A stretch of 64,000 nt of DNA from Crotalaria pallida (lineage: Eukaryota; Streptophyta; Magnoliopsida; Fabales; Fabaceae), in the NCBI GenBank assembly GCA_037953625.1, contig CM075649.1, positions 128,213,290 to 128,277,289 on the forward strand, read 5' to 3'. The notes beneath the pieces were generated by a model that ran no database searches, was not told where the DNA came from, and saw only the letters and a list, made by a program, of their open reading frames with translations. The translations under genes and the position numbers were made by a program. This document shows, piece after piece, positions 23,789-34,811 of the stretch (its first letter is position 1; each line of letters opens with the position of its first letter).

Positions 23789-26700
23789 TGTAACGCCCCC
23801 AAAATATTAAAGGTAAATAAAAATGCAAATTAATAAAAACCTTTTTCCAAAAGAGTGTGAAAACTAAAAGCATTGCTTATTAATATCATATTATATTACA
23901 AAATAGTCTGAGTGTAAATATAAGAATATAAAATTCTCAAAAATCCCTCTTTACACCCAGAGCATGGTCTTCACAACTCTATCCTTCAATAAGAGGATTC
24001 GGACAACAAGATGTCATCCAGGCTGTCTCTGCTACGCTCCTTTAACTCTATCAGGAGAGACCTTTGACCTGTCATTCAAAAGAACCTACCACCACCAATG
24101 TGGTAGTATGGGAGTAAGTCACTTGTCATATCGCGTAAGCAGATTATATGATTGTTCAAACACAAGCATCACAAATATCATTTTAATGCAATGAATGCAT
24201 GCTCAAGTGTCTTAACAAACAATAAATAATATTATTAATCTTTCATGCAATGCATGTACGTCTCTCAAAACATTCTTTTCATCACTTCCATAAAACAATA
24301 CTCTAGGATAGGCAATCGTGCGCTCGATGTTTCCACAACCTGTATAGCGGCCACACCGTTCTATACTGGAACCCCATCTACCACGATCCCAAAATGAACA
24401 AGGGGATGATCCCTGAACCATTGTGCACCAATAGTTCTAGGTCCTTGTCATTTCAACGTTGGCGGCCACACCGTTCCAACTGTCTCATATAGCGGCCACA
24501 CCGTACTATATGGTTTCCCAATCCCGCATGCACCTTGCTCATTTTACGATTCTTGTAACATCATGCATGAGATGCATATTCCATTAATTATCAGCATTTC
24601 CATTATCAAGAGTAATCATCATCATTATACACATGGCGGCCACACCGTTCCATGTCTTCATATAGCGGCCACACCGTACTATATGGAATCACACACATAT
24701 GGCGGCCACACCGTTCCACATGTCTTCGCATAGCGGCCACACCGTACTATACGGAATCACACACATATGGCGGCCACACCGGTCCACATGTCTTCGTATA
24801 GCGGCCACACCGTACTATACGGAATCATCTAAGCTCACGGTCTCGTACCGGAGTTATTCATTCAGGCTCACGACCTTATATCAATGCTAATACAAGCTTC
24901 ACATATCCAAATTAGAGCAACACGCATCACCGCATTTGGATCGGAGCTATATAATCATCATGCTCATATTATCATCATTATTCCTTTAAGACATTATCCT
25001 CTGTGTCATCATGATCACTATTAATCAAATGAAGGCATTATAATTACTCCACTATTCATACCTAATTAGTTAACTTATCCAGATATCATACTCAGAGTAT
25101 AGTTCATTAATCATATATAATCGTCATGCGCAAGTCATGACTCATTAAGCATATGCAACCATCATATACCACTCCTAATCTATTTACCATCTTCAAGTTT
25201 TAACTCAATGAATACATTATCGAACCAATTAGAACAAAACCATAGTTCCAATTAAAAAGGTAATTCTTAATAAATTAGGTGAATAATGATTTACCCCTTT
25301 TTAACTTATTGATATCATGCTTAACTCATTTAGAAACTAAAATAATAATTAAGCAAAACCCTTAAGGATTATAAGAAACTAAATTAATTATTCTCTTGTC
25401 TCAGGTCCTAACCGGTTACAGAGCCTGCTAACCGGTTAGAGACAGCAGTGCCTGAGAGCAAACCATTCATTCTTAAACTTAAATTACTTTTAATTTCAAG
25501 TTATTGTCTTTCTAATCCTTATGCATCATTTAGGACATTACTAAAGTATGATTTAATCATATTAATAGTGAGCTATAACTCCAATAATTTAAGTTCCAGA
25601 TAACCTCAAAGTCTTGGACCAAAATAAAAGGGCAAAGTCTAACTCACATCAACTTATTTCTCATTGTATCAAATTCTAATTCCAAACTATCAGTTATAAC
25701 AATTTGGACATGACTCTAAGGTTATAGTAAGACTTAATCTTATCAAATTGTATTCCATTAGTTCTAAGTCCATCAATCTAATTTCCAATTAAAACTCTTT
25801 ATCAAACCATAACAAATTCCATTTCTCCCTAGCTTATTTACTCCCAATAATTTGTTCTAATATTAGTCCAAGTCCAAGTAAAAACTATCCTCACTGATTG
25901 TTATACCAACATAAGCAATTGATGCATTCTGTCAGTCACTAACCGGTTAGAGAGCCCACTAACCGGTTAGTTAATGCAGTTTGACAGCATACTGCACTTT
26001 TCTTGTTGAATTCCTTTCATAGTCCAATTATTACTTCTTGACATCATTGGACAACCAACATATGGTATCTAGTTACTACTTTGCAGCAAGTAATTCAACC
26101 AAATCAAAGCATCAAATCATCAAATCAATGCATCAAATCATTCAATTTATCAAGTTCATATTCATTGATTCATAATCAATTGCTCATGACCCTAATACTT
26201 TCTCAATTTCAGCAATCATCACAAGAATCATAACAGAATTATAGCAACATGCTTCTCATTAATTTCATTCTTGTTTAGATCCTTAATTCAGTTACATAAC
26301 ATAGGGAGCCAAGGATTGTATTGGCCTCCAAGCCAACCAATTCTTGTCTTGGTTCCAATATCCACAATTCACACATATCATCACACAAACCATCAACCAT
26401 AAATCCTAGCGATATGAATGAGGTCTCCCATACCTTACACGAATTGGACAGCCCTAGTCAAGCTCTAAAACCCCCAAAACAGCAGCTAGTAGCAGCCAAC
26501 AGCAGCAGCTCGAAACCAGAAAAACAGAGCAACAAGAACGGCTCAAACCCTTTGATTTACAAGCTCTCACACTCACTAATCACAAGCTAAAGGTGCAGCA
26601 ACCAAAGGCTAGTTACTTGCACGAATTTGAGAAGGAATTTGGGCAGAGTTTCAGCTCTGAAACGAATGGGAGTTGAGCCCCAATAGCAGCAACCAAAACC

Positions 26701-27286
26701 CCTATTTATAGAGGAGGAAAAGAGGGGAAATTGAGGGAAGAGTGGAGCAAATCGTTCCACCCAGCTTCTCCTCACACCACACACTTAATTGGAGGTGTTG
26801 AGGGGTGCTATGTGGCCTAAGGGAGAAGAAACCACGTTTTTAGCTCGAGATTTCGAGCTAAACCGACTTAAAATTATGCAGATACAGATGTACTAACCGG
26901 TTACTGGTTTCACTAACCGGTTAGCCACTGCTAAAATCCAGAAATTTAAATATAAAATACTGATTTGCTCAAAAATTAATTTAAAAAGATTTACTTCTCA
27001 AAACAAAATTTCCACCGTTGGATGTCAAGATAAAATCATTAGAAACCTTGTCTAAAAATTTGAGCAAGATCCAACGGTTAACGAAAGAGATACAATCCAA
27101 TATTTACATGATATTTTACCCAAAATATCACTTTTTACATATTTCATTTAAATCTTTCTTTGCCAAAGCTATTTTATTTCTAAAATATGTTTCCTTGTGC
27201 TTATTCTTCCAAAATACTATTCTTAAAAATATTTTTCAATAATAAAATAATTGTTTAACCTTTTTATAAAAATGAGGGATGTTACA
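23789..27286 (-). repeat. Element E 3' LTR (minus orientation)
   Basis: On the minus strand it starts TGTAACATCCCTC at 27286 and ends GGGGGCGTTACA at 23789. It holds nine GCGGCCACACCG motifs (plus-strand sense) at 24347-24812 and three AACCGGTT palindrome pairs. Open frames here also occur in the other LTR and are not genes. Confidence 0.94.
24347..24812. repeat. GCGGCCACACCG minisatellite, left LTR of E
   Basis: Nine exact copies begin at 24347, 24462, 24492, 24635, 24665, 24702, 24733, 24770 and 24801. Later copies alternate ATAGCGGCCACACCGTACTAT with ATGGCGGCCACACCGTTCCA-type flanks, spaced about 31-37 bp apart. Confidence 0.92.
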
Positions 27287-27298
27287 CTCTCCCCCACT
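27287..27298 (-). other. Polypurine tract of element E
   Basis: Minus strand AGTGGGGGAGAG abuts the 3' LTR start. It is identical to the tract of element A. Confidence 0.88.
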
Positions 27299-28104
27299 AA
27301 ATTGAATTTCGTCCCTGAAATTCGTCTTCCAAAATTTTTCATTTTCCAAAATATTTCATTAATAGAAGATTTTTATTCCACTTTTCTCAAAATAGCTTGG
27401 GAAATTCTTCCCCACTAAAAGAATTTAGTTACATTTTTCTCAAAATTTTCAGTTTCAGAAATATTTATATAGAATATTTCAAAGAAATCTTTCCAAATAA
27501 ATGAAATATTTCGAATAAAATTCCCCAAATCAAACATTTTGTATAAAACTTTGGAAAAATTCGCTTTGTGTCGCGCACTCTGATTACTCTGGCACGAGCA
27601 ACGAAGTATTTATATGACTTTATTCATTAACGGTTGCAAATATTAGGGTGATCAGTCCTAATATTTAAACCATCAATAATAAAATCATTCCTTTCAGATA
27701 CCATCTTTCACAAGAAAGATCGTATGATGTATCTTTAAGTTAGATGAACTTAAAGATAAGGGCATTCTTGTCACTATCAGATTTAGTTAGATAGTCAAGT
27801 TCTAGAGACATTTCCGTTGGGGAGACAAATACTTGTCATATCCCGGTGGTTGTCAATCTCTCTAGTCTTAACTGATCTTTCTATTTCTGTAGTGTTCACA
27901 GATATTTATCACATCTAACTGTGATAAAGGTTTCGATCACATGAATTGGGTCAGGGTTTCAGCAAGATGCTCAGATTATCAAACGATTCAATTAACACAA
28001 TCGTAGAATAAAGGACTATGTTAATTCAGAATAGGAGAACAAACACTTCATGCTTTACCTTAATCAGGATAAGACTCGAATCCTTGTATTGTAAACACCT
28101 TCCC
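27299..28104 (-). mobile_element. Element E 3' internal tail, non-coding
   Basis: Downstream of gag on the minus strand; homologous in patches to 15127-15890 of element A. No pol domains in any frame. Confidence 0.75.
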
Positions 28105-29064
28105 TTACTTGATCCGTTTATCATTCATCACTTCCTTGCCTTTTTTCTTTGAACAATTAGGCGAATAATGCCCCGACTTCTTGCAGTTAAAACAAACTAT
28201 TCCTTTGGGTACACCACAATTTGATCCAAAATGATGTATCCCACACTTTCCACACTGAGGTGGATGAGTGATACCTTTTCTGTTTCTTCGTTTGTTATTC
28301 TCCTTTGTTTGGGTTTTCCTTAATTGTGGCTCATCAAGCTCCGTTACCTCTGATTGTTCTTCCTCCATTGTTGATTCCCTTAAATGCCTTTCTTCGATCT
28401 TCCTTTTCTTTTGAATTCGAGCATTCTTTTCATAAACCTTCTCAGCCTTCTTATCGTCCTCGTAGATTCTACATTTGTTCACCAACATTGGGAAACTCCG
28501 TATTCCATGATAACTAATTCTTGTTTTCAGATATGGGCGCAATCCGTTCTCAAACTTCACACACTTAGACCTCTCATCTGGATGATTTTGGAAGTAAGGA
28601 GAATACTTCATTAATTCCTCGAACTTCGCAGCGTATTCTCCAACGTTCATTTCACCTTGTTCCAATTTCAGGAATTCAACTTCTTTCTTTCTCCTCACAT
28701 CCTCCGGGAAATATTTTTCCAAAAACTTTTCTTTAAATACTTCCCAGGTGATATTCTGATTTTCAGCCTCCAGTAATTGTCTTATGTGATCCCACCAAGT
28801 TTCTGCTTCACTTTTCAGCATATAAGTTCCATACACCACCTTTTGTTCATCTGTGCATCCCATAGTCCGAAAGATTTTCTGGATTTCTTGTAACCACCTT
28901 TGAGCTTCCTCTGGTTTATATCCTCCCTCAAATTTCGGTGGATCACTCTTTCTGAATTCCGACAATCCGTAGAATTCAGCAGGACCTCGGCAATTAGGTC
29001 GAGCGTTATTCTCTAAAATAGTAGTAATCTTTTCCAGAAGTTGGTTCGTCACTCTGTTGGCCGT
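28105..29064 (-). pseudogene. gag: gag of element E, start codon apparently lost
   Basis: A 319-codon open frame for a Ty3/gypsy gag (capsid/nucleocapsid). The gag domain shows PPKFEGGYKPEEAQRWL, WWDHIRQLLEAE, FLEKYFPEDVRRKKEVEFL, AAKFEELMKYSP and FENGLRPYLK; then a basic, Glu-rich linker, a degenerate CGKCGIHHFGSNC finger and a CCHC knuckle CFNCKKSGHYSPNC at about residues 291-304. Aligned with the gag of A, the codon matching its ATG (MTTRRTNELLEE) is ACG at 29064-29062 before ANRVTNQLLEK, and no in-frame ATG lies between the LTR and the gag core. The frame is open upstream through the primer site into the LTR. Either the start was mutated or a non-AUG or LTR start is used. No pol follows. 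Confidence 0.85.
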
Positions 29065-29157
29065 CGGGTATTTGCACTTATAGAGACTAAGATTAGAGTC
29101 GCACAACCTATTGAGTATGGAAAGGACCACACTCCACAGCCGAGAGTTGGAACCATT

Positions 29158-29169
29158 GCTCTGATACCA
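29158..29169 (-). other. Primer-binding site of element E (tRNA-Met type)
   Basis: Minus strand TGGTATCAGAGC starts five bases after the end of the 5' LTR. Confidence 0.9.
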
Positions 29170-29174
29170 TAAAG

Positions 29175-32100
29175 TGTAACGCCCCCAAAATATTAAAAGT
29201 AAATAAAAATGCGAATTAATAAAAACCATTTTCCAAAAGAGTGTGAAAACTAAAAGCATTGCTTATTAATATCATATTATATTACAAAACAGTCTGAGTG
29301 TAAATATAAGAATATAAAATTCTCAAAAATCCCTCTTTACACCCAGAGCATGGTCTTCACAACTCTATCCTTCAATAAGAGGATTCGGACAACAAGATGT
29401 CATCCAGGCTGTCTCTGCTACGCTCCTTTAACTCTATCAGGAGAGACCTTTGACCTGTCATTCAAAAGAACCTACCACCACCAATGTGGTAGTATGGGAG
29501 TAAGTCACTTGTCATATCGCGTAAGCAGATTATATGATTGTTCAAACACAAGCATCACAAATATCATTTTAATGCAATGAATGCATGCTCAAGTGTCTTA
29601 ACAAACAATAAATAATATTATTAATCTTTCATGCAATGCATGTACATCTCTCAAAACATTCTTTTCATCACTTCCATAAAACAACACTCTAGGATAGGCA
29701 ATCGTGCGCTCGATGTTTCCACAACCTGTATAGCGGCCACACCGTTCTATACTGGAACCCCATCTACCACGATCCCAAAATGAACAAGGGGATGATCCCT
29801 GAACCATTGTGCACCAATAGTTCTAGGTCCTTGTCATTTCAACGTTGGCGGCCACACCGTTCCAACTGTCTCATATAGCGGCCACACCGTACTATATGGT
29901 TTCCCAATCCCGCATGCACCTTACTCATTTTACGATTCTTGTAACATCATGCATGAGATGCATATTCCATTAATTATCAGCATTTCCATTATCAAGAGTA
30001 ATCATCATCATTATACACATGGCGGCCACACCGTTCCATGTCTTCATATAGCGGCCACACCGTACTATATGGAATCACACACATATGGCGGCCACACCGT
30101 TCCACATGTCTTCGCATAGCGGCCACACCGTACTATACGGAATCACACACATATGGCGGCCACACCGGTCCACATGTCTTCGTATAGCGGCCACACCGTA
30201 CTATACGGAATCATCTAAGCTCACGGTCTCGTACCGGAGTTATTCATTCAGGCTCACGACCTTATATCAATGCTAATACAAGCTTCACATATCCAAATTA
30301 GAGAAACACGCATCACCGCATTTGGATCGGAGCTATATAATCATCATGCTCATGTTATCATCATTATTCCTTTAAGACATTATCCTCTGTGTCATCATGA
30401 TCACTATTAATCAAATGAAGGCATTATAATTACTCCACTATTCATACCTAATTAGTTAACTTATCCAGATATCATACTCAGAGTATAGTTCATTAATCAT
30501 ATATAATCGTCATGCGCAAGTCATGACTCATTAAGCATATGCAATCATCATATACCACTCCTAATCTATTTACCATCTTCAAGTTTTAACTCAATGAATA
30601 CATTATCGAACCAATTAGAACAAAACCGTAGTTCCAATTAAAAAGGTAATTCTTAATAAATTAGGTGAATAATGATTTACCCCTTTTTAACTTATTGATA
30701 TCATGCTTAACTCATTTAGAAACTAAAATAATAATTAAGCAAAACCCTTAAGGATTATAAGAAACTAAATTAATTATTCTCTTGTCTCAGGTCCTAACCG
30801 GTTACAGAGCCTGCTAACCGGTTAGAGACAGCAGTGCCTGAGAGCAAACCATTCATTCTTAAACTTAAATTACTTTTAATTTCAAGTTATTGTCTTTCTA
30901 ATCCTTATGCATCATTTAGGACATTACTAAAGTATGATTTAATCATATTAATAGTGAGCTATAACTCCAATAATTTAAGTTCCAGATAACCTCAAAGTCT
31001 TGGACCAAAATAAAAGGGCAAAGTCTAACTCACATCAACTTATTTCTCATTGTATCAAATTCTAATTCCAAACTATCAGTTATAACAATTTGGACATGAC
31101 TCTAAGGTTATAGTAAGACTTAAGCTTATCAAATTGTATTCCATTAGTTCTAAGTCCATCAATCTAATTTCCAATTAAAACTCTTTATCAAACCATAACA
31201 AATTCCATTTCTCCCTAGCTTATTTACTCCCAATAATTTGTTCTAATATTAGTCCAAGTCCAAGTAAAAACTATCCTCACTGATTGTTATACCAACATAA
31301 GCAATTGATGCATTCTGTCAGTCACTAACCGGTTAGAGAGCCCACTAACCGGTTAGTTAATGCAGTTTGACAGCATACTGCACTTTTCTTGTTGAATTCC
31401 TTTCATAGTCCAATTATTACTTCTTGACATCATTGGATAACCAACATATGGTATCTAGTTACTACTTTGCAGCAAGTAATTCAACCAAATCAAAGCATCA
31501 AATCATCAAATCAATGCATCAAATCATTCAATTTATCAAGTTCATATTCATTGATTCATAATCAATTGCTCATGACCCTAATACTTTCTCAATTTCAGCA
31601 ATCATCACAAGAATCATAACAGAATTATAGCAACATGCTTCTCATTAATTTCATTCTTGTTTAGATCCTTAATTCAGTTACATAACATAGGGAGCCAAGG
31701 ATTGTATTGGCCTCCAAGCCAACCAATTCTTGTCTTGGTTCCAATATCCACAATTCACACATATCATCACACAAACCATCAACCATAAATCCTAGCGATA
31801 TGAATGAGGTCTCCCATACCTTACACGAATTGGACAGCCCTAGTCAAGCTCTAAAACCCCCAAAACAGCAGCTAGTAGCAGCCAACAGCAGCAGCTCGAA
31901 ACCAGAAAAACAGAGCAACAAGAACGGCTCAAACCCTTTGATTTACAAGCTCTCACACTCACTAATCACAAGCTAAAGGTGCAGCAACCAAAGGCTAGTT
32001 ACTTGCACGAATTTGAGAAGGAATTTGGGCAGAGTTTCAGCTCTGAAACGAATGGGAGTTGAGCCCCAATAGCAGCAACCAAAACCCCTATTTATAGAGG

Positions 32101-32672
32101 AGGAAAAGAGGGGAAATTGAGGGAAGAGTGGAGCAAATCGTTCCACCCAGCTTCTCCTCACACCACACACTTAATTGGAGGTGTTGAGGGGTGCTATGTG
32201 GCCTAAGGGAGAAGAAACCACGTTTTTAGCTCGAGATTTCGAGCTAAACCGACTTAAAATTATGCAGATACAGATGTACTAACCGGTCACTGGTTTCACT
32301 AACCGGTTAGCCACTGCTAAAATCCAGAAATTTAAATATAAAATACTGATTTGCTCAAAAATTAATTAAAAAAGATTTACTTCTCAAAACAAAATTTCCA
32401 CCGTTGGATGTCAAGATAAAATCATTAGAAACCTTGTCTAAAAATTTGAGCAAGATCCAACGGTTAACGAAAGAGATACAATCCAATATTTACATGATAT
32501 TTTACCCAAAATATCACTTTTTACATATTTCATTTAAATCTTTCTTTGCCAAAGCTATTTTATTTCTAAAATATGTTTCCTTGTGCTTATTCTTCCAAAA
32601 TACTATTCTTAAAAATATTTTTCAATAATAAAATAATTGTTTAACCTTTTTATAAAAATGAGGGATGTTACA
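29175..32672 (-). repeat. Element E 5' LTR (minus orientation)
   Basis: Same length as its partner at an offset of 5386 bp. It carries the same nine GCGGCCACACCG motifs (29733-30198). Differences seen by eye are single substitutions, such as one palindrome changed to ACCGGTCA near 32285. Confidence 0.94.
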
Positions 32673-33322
32673 TTTTTTACAATTCAACAAGTGACGACGC
32701 ATAGAATTTGTCCCATGTTTACCACCAGCTAGGTATGCTGAATTGCAAGCATTACATTTGACCCTTTTATACCCTCTCACTTTATCCACAATTTCTATCA
32801 CTGTGAAATAATCCCAACATTTGGCTTTTGTTGTTCTTGGCTTTTTTACCTTAGATTTAACATCCTCTTCCTCCTCAACATCATCAACGTCATCATCAAC
32901 ATCATCGTTCTCAATCACAATGATATCCTTAAGATCCAGATTGCCAGGTGCAACATTAACAGCGTCTATTTGAAATAGATAATAGATAATAATTAAAAAA
33001 CCAAAACACACAAAAAAAAATAAAACCACAGCCACAACAACTAAAAATAAAGAAGACAGCCCCTTCCAAAAAAAATAATAAAGATGACAGCAGCAAAGAA
33101 AACATAGATCTTAATTTCACATTCACAATTTCAAAAACCCCAAAACAAAACCCCAAATAACAATAATATGAAAATAAGCATAAATAATTAGAAGTAAGAG
33201 TATAAGGAAATACCTGAATTTTGTGGTTGTGGTTGAAGCCGATCCGTCGTTGCCGCTACTCTTGATGTCGTCGAGGTCGTCGTTGTTGAGGTTCGACTAT
33301 GCTGTTGTGAATGGTCGTCCAT
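32673..33322 (-). pseudogene. hAT transposase, N-terminal exons with BED zinc finger
   Basis: Start ATG at 33322 opens MDDHSQQHSR; exon 1 (33322-33214, 109 nt) is Thr/Gln-rich and ends before GTATTT. Intron 33213-32966 has an ATAG acceptor. Exon 2 begins DAVNVAPGNLDLKDI, has a long acidic run (DDVDDDVDDVEEEED) and then a BED-type zinc finger: KCWDYFTVI, CNACNSAYLAGG, and MRRHLLNC, giving the C-x2-C and H...C ligands for DNA binding. The coding sequence is interrupted by element E within a run of As; subtracting E and one TTTTT copy rejoins LLNCKK with HESKDVG in frame. The exon 1 start is my choice from the first ATG giving a spliceable frame. Confidence 0.82.
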
Positions 33323-33778
33323 GCTACGGAGCGTGTTGAAGCGGTGGAGGCTATGGAGTCTGTGGAAGAGGTGTGGACCGTGGAGGATTGAAGGGCGGAG
33401 GCTATGGAGTTTGGAGACTTGGAGAAAGAGAGAGGGGTCGGTGTGGACCATGGAGGGCTGCTACCTGCTGCTTAGCTTAGTTTGGAGGCTATGGCTTTTC
33501 TTGTTTTTAATTTTAGGTATGTTTTGGTCTTTTGGGGTTTGGACTGGGCTTAGGGTTTTACTTTTTAGGATGTGCTGCACATTGGCTAATTGTTTTTTTA
33601 ATTGAATAATGGACGCTCCGTGGGCAGCCCACCGCCCGCCCAATGATGTTCGACAAAAGAAATGGGCATGGCGGGCGGGGCCCATTCGAAAATTGGGCCA
33701 AAAAATGATGTCCTGCCCACAAAAAATGTAGGGCGGGAAGGCGGGGCCCATGGGCATCCGCCCTAATTGCCAGTACTA

Positions 33779-33786
33779 ATGATTAT
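33779..33786. other. Target duplication, right, of the hAT element
   Basis: ATGATTAT, matching 21470-21477. Confidence 0.95.
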
Positions 33787-33979
33787 CAATAATAAATAGA
33801 GGTGAACGTATGACGAGTTGACACGTGTTAGGCTTATCCCTCATTCTATGTTGATCAGGTCTTTGAACCCCCAAACATGTTCCTAAGTAGGAAGGGACAC
33901 AGTAGGGACAAGTATAAATTGGGACGGGTCAGGTTGACTTGAGACAAACTAGAAGTATAAAACTTATTAAAAAAAATAT

Positions 33980-34256
33980 GAGTAATATGTCAGATTAGTC
34001 CCTGACTTTGTAAGCGTAGGTCAAGTTAGCCCCTGACTTTATCGAAATAGCAATTTAGTCCCTGAGATAGGAGAACGTCGATCAAGTTAGTCCCTGCCGT
34101 CATTATCGCAGGGATGTATTTGCTTTAAAATGGGATAAAGATAGGGACATATGTGAATTAAAATGGAATCTTAGGGACTAAATTGCTATTTTGATAAAGT
34201 CAGGGACTAACTTGACCGATGCTTACAAAGTCAGGGACTAATCTGACATATTACTC
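33980..34256. mobile_element. Mutator-like MITE (277 bp)
   Basis: Termini GAGTAATATGTCAGATTAG and its complement extend as near-complementary arms of about 90 bp (blocks GTCCCTGACTTTGTAAGC and CAATTTAGTCCCTGA). Flanked on both sides by AAAAAATAT, a 9 bp duplication as made by Mutator-like elements. No coding capacity. Confidence 0.85.
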
Positions 34257-34265
34257 AAAAAAATA

Positions 34266-34680
34266 TGGATTTATTCTTTAGGCAAAAATGACAAAATTGA
34301 TATGATGCAATAAATACTTCATCACAAAATTTCTTTTATTTGTCATATAGTTAAAATGATATCTAAAACTTAAATTCCATGTGATTGCATAATGATAGTT
34401 ACTAAAGTGTCTCGTTGTTATGCTTTACTCATCAACATGATTAAAGTATTCTCCATAACTTAAAAAGTGAATATGAAGGGACTTTGCTATATATTCAAAA
34501 GAGACAAAGATGAATATTTCGCTAACAAGCACCTATCACATTATGATTTAGTATATACACATCAATAGAATTTTAATATGTTACAAGCATAAACATCTTA
34601 GACGAGACACTTACATTATATAAATAACTATATAGTAAAGAAATATACGGGATATTTCAAATCGATTTTCGGTTTAGTCA
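34266..34680. other. Intergenic, no gene seen
   Basis: AT-rich with no open frame, inverted repeat or duplication recognised, between the MITE and the LINE. Confidence 0.4.
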
Positions 34681-34811
34681 AAAGTCTCGTTTGCGTCTGC
34701 TAGGGTTTCTCTGGCATCTTGACGGTTGTACGTGTTTTCTGCCTCTCTTTGTGGGGTTTTAGTCTCTCAGGTTGGCGACATGGCTGATGGTTTGGAAGCA
34801 CTGGGAACCGC

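Larger units (their letters stand above)
23789..32672 (-). mobile_element. Element E: young gag-only LTR retrotransposon inside the hAT transposase gene
   Basis: Two LTRs of exactly 3498 bp (23789-27286 and 29175-32672) flank 1888 bp. Ends are TG...CA, the flanks show TTTTT on both sides (23784-23788 and 32673-32677), and on the minus strand the order is LTR, tRNA-Met primer site (29169-29158), gag (29064-28105), non-coding tail, polypurine tract (27298-27287), LTR. There is no pol gene, so it is a TR-GAG-type non-autonomous element of the same family as A. By eye the LTRs differ at about 15 positions (about 0.4%), so insertion was recent on an evolutionary scale. Confidence 0.95.
21478..33778 (-). 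mobile_element. hAT DNA transposon containing nested element E
   Basis: The left terminus TAGTGCTGGCAATT and the right terminus read inward TAGTACTGGCAATT are terminal inverted repeats, and subterminal regions are rich in GCCCGCC/GGGCGGG. The 8 bp duplication flanks both ends. Removing element E (23789-32672 and one TTTTT copy) leaves a 3.4 kb element, a normal size for an autonomous hAT. The transposase runs on the minus strand in at least three exons but carries a frameshift and a stop, so the element is not self-mobile. Confidence 0.95.

Noticed and set aside
24347..24812. CRISPR-like array of GCGGCCACACCG repeats
   Set aside because: Spacers are themselves repeated, the unit is short, the tract is duplicated in both LTRs and the context is a plant retrotransposon.
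27018..27242. 74-codon frame MDVKIKSLETL, similar to an antisense frame at 15962-16171
   Set aside because: The similarity lies in homologous LTR start regions of A and E, and the frame is antisense to the elements; no sign of coding selection could be judged.
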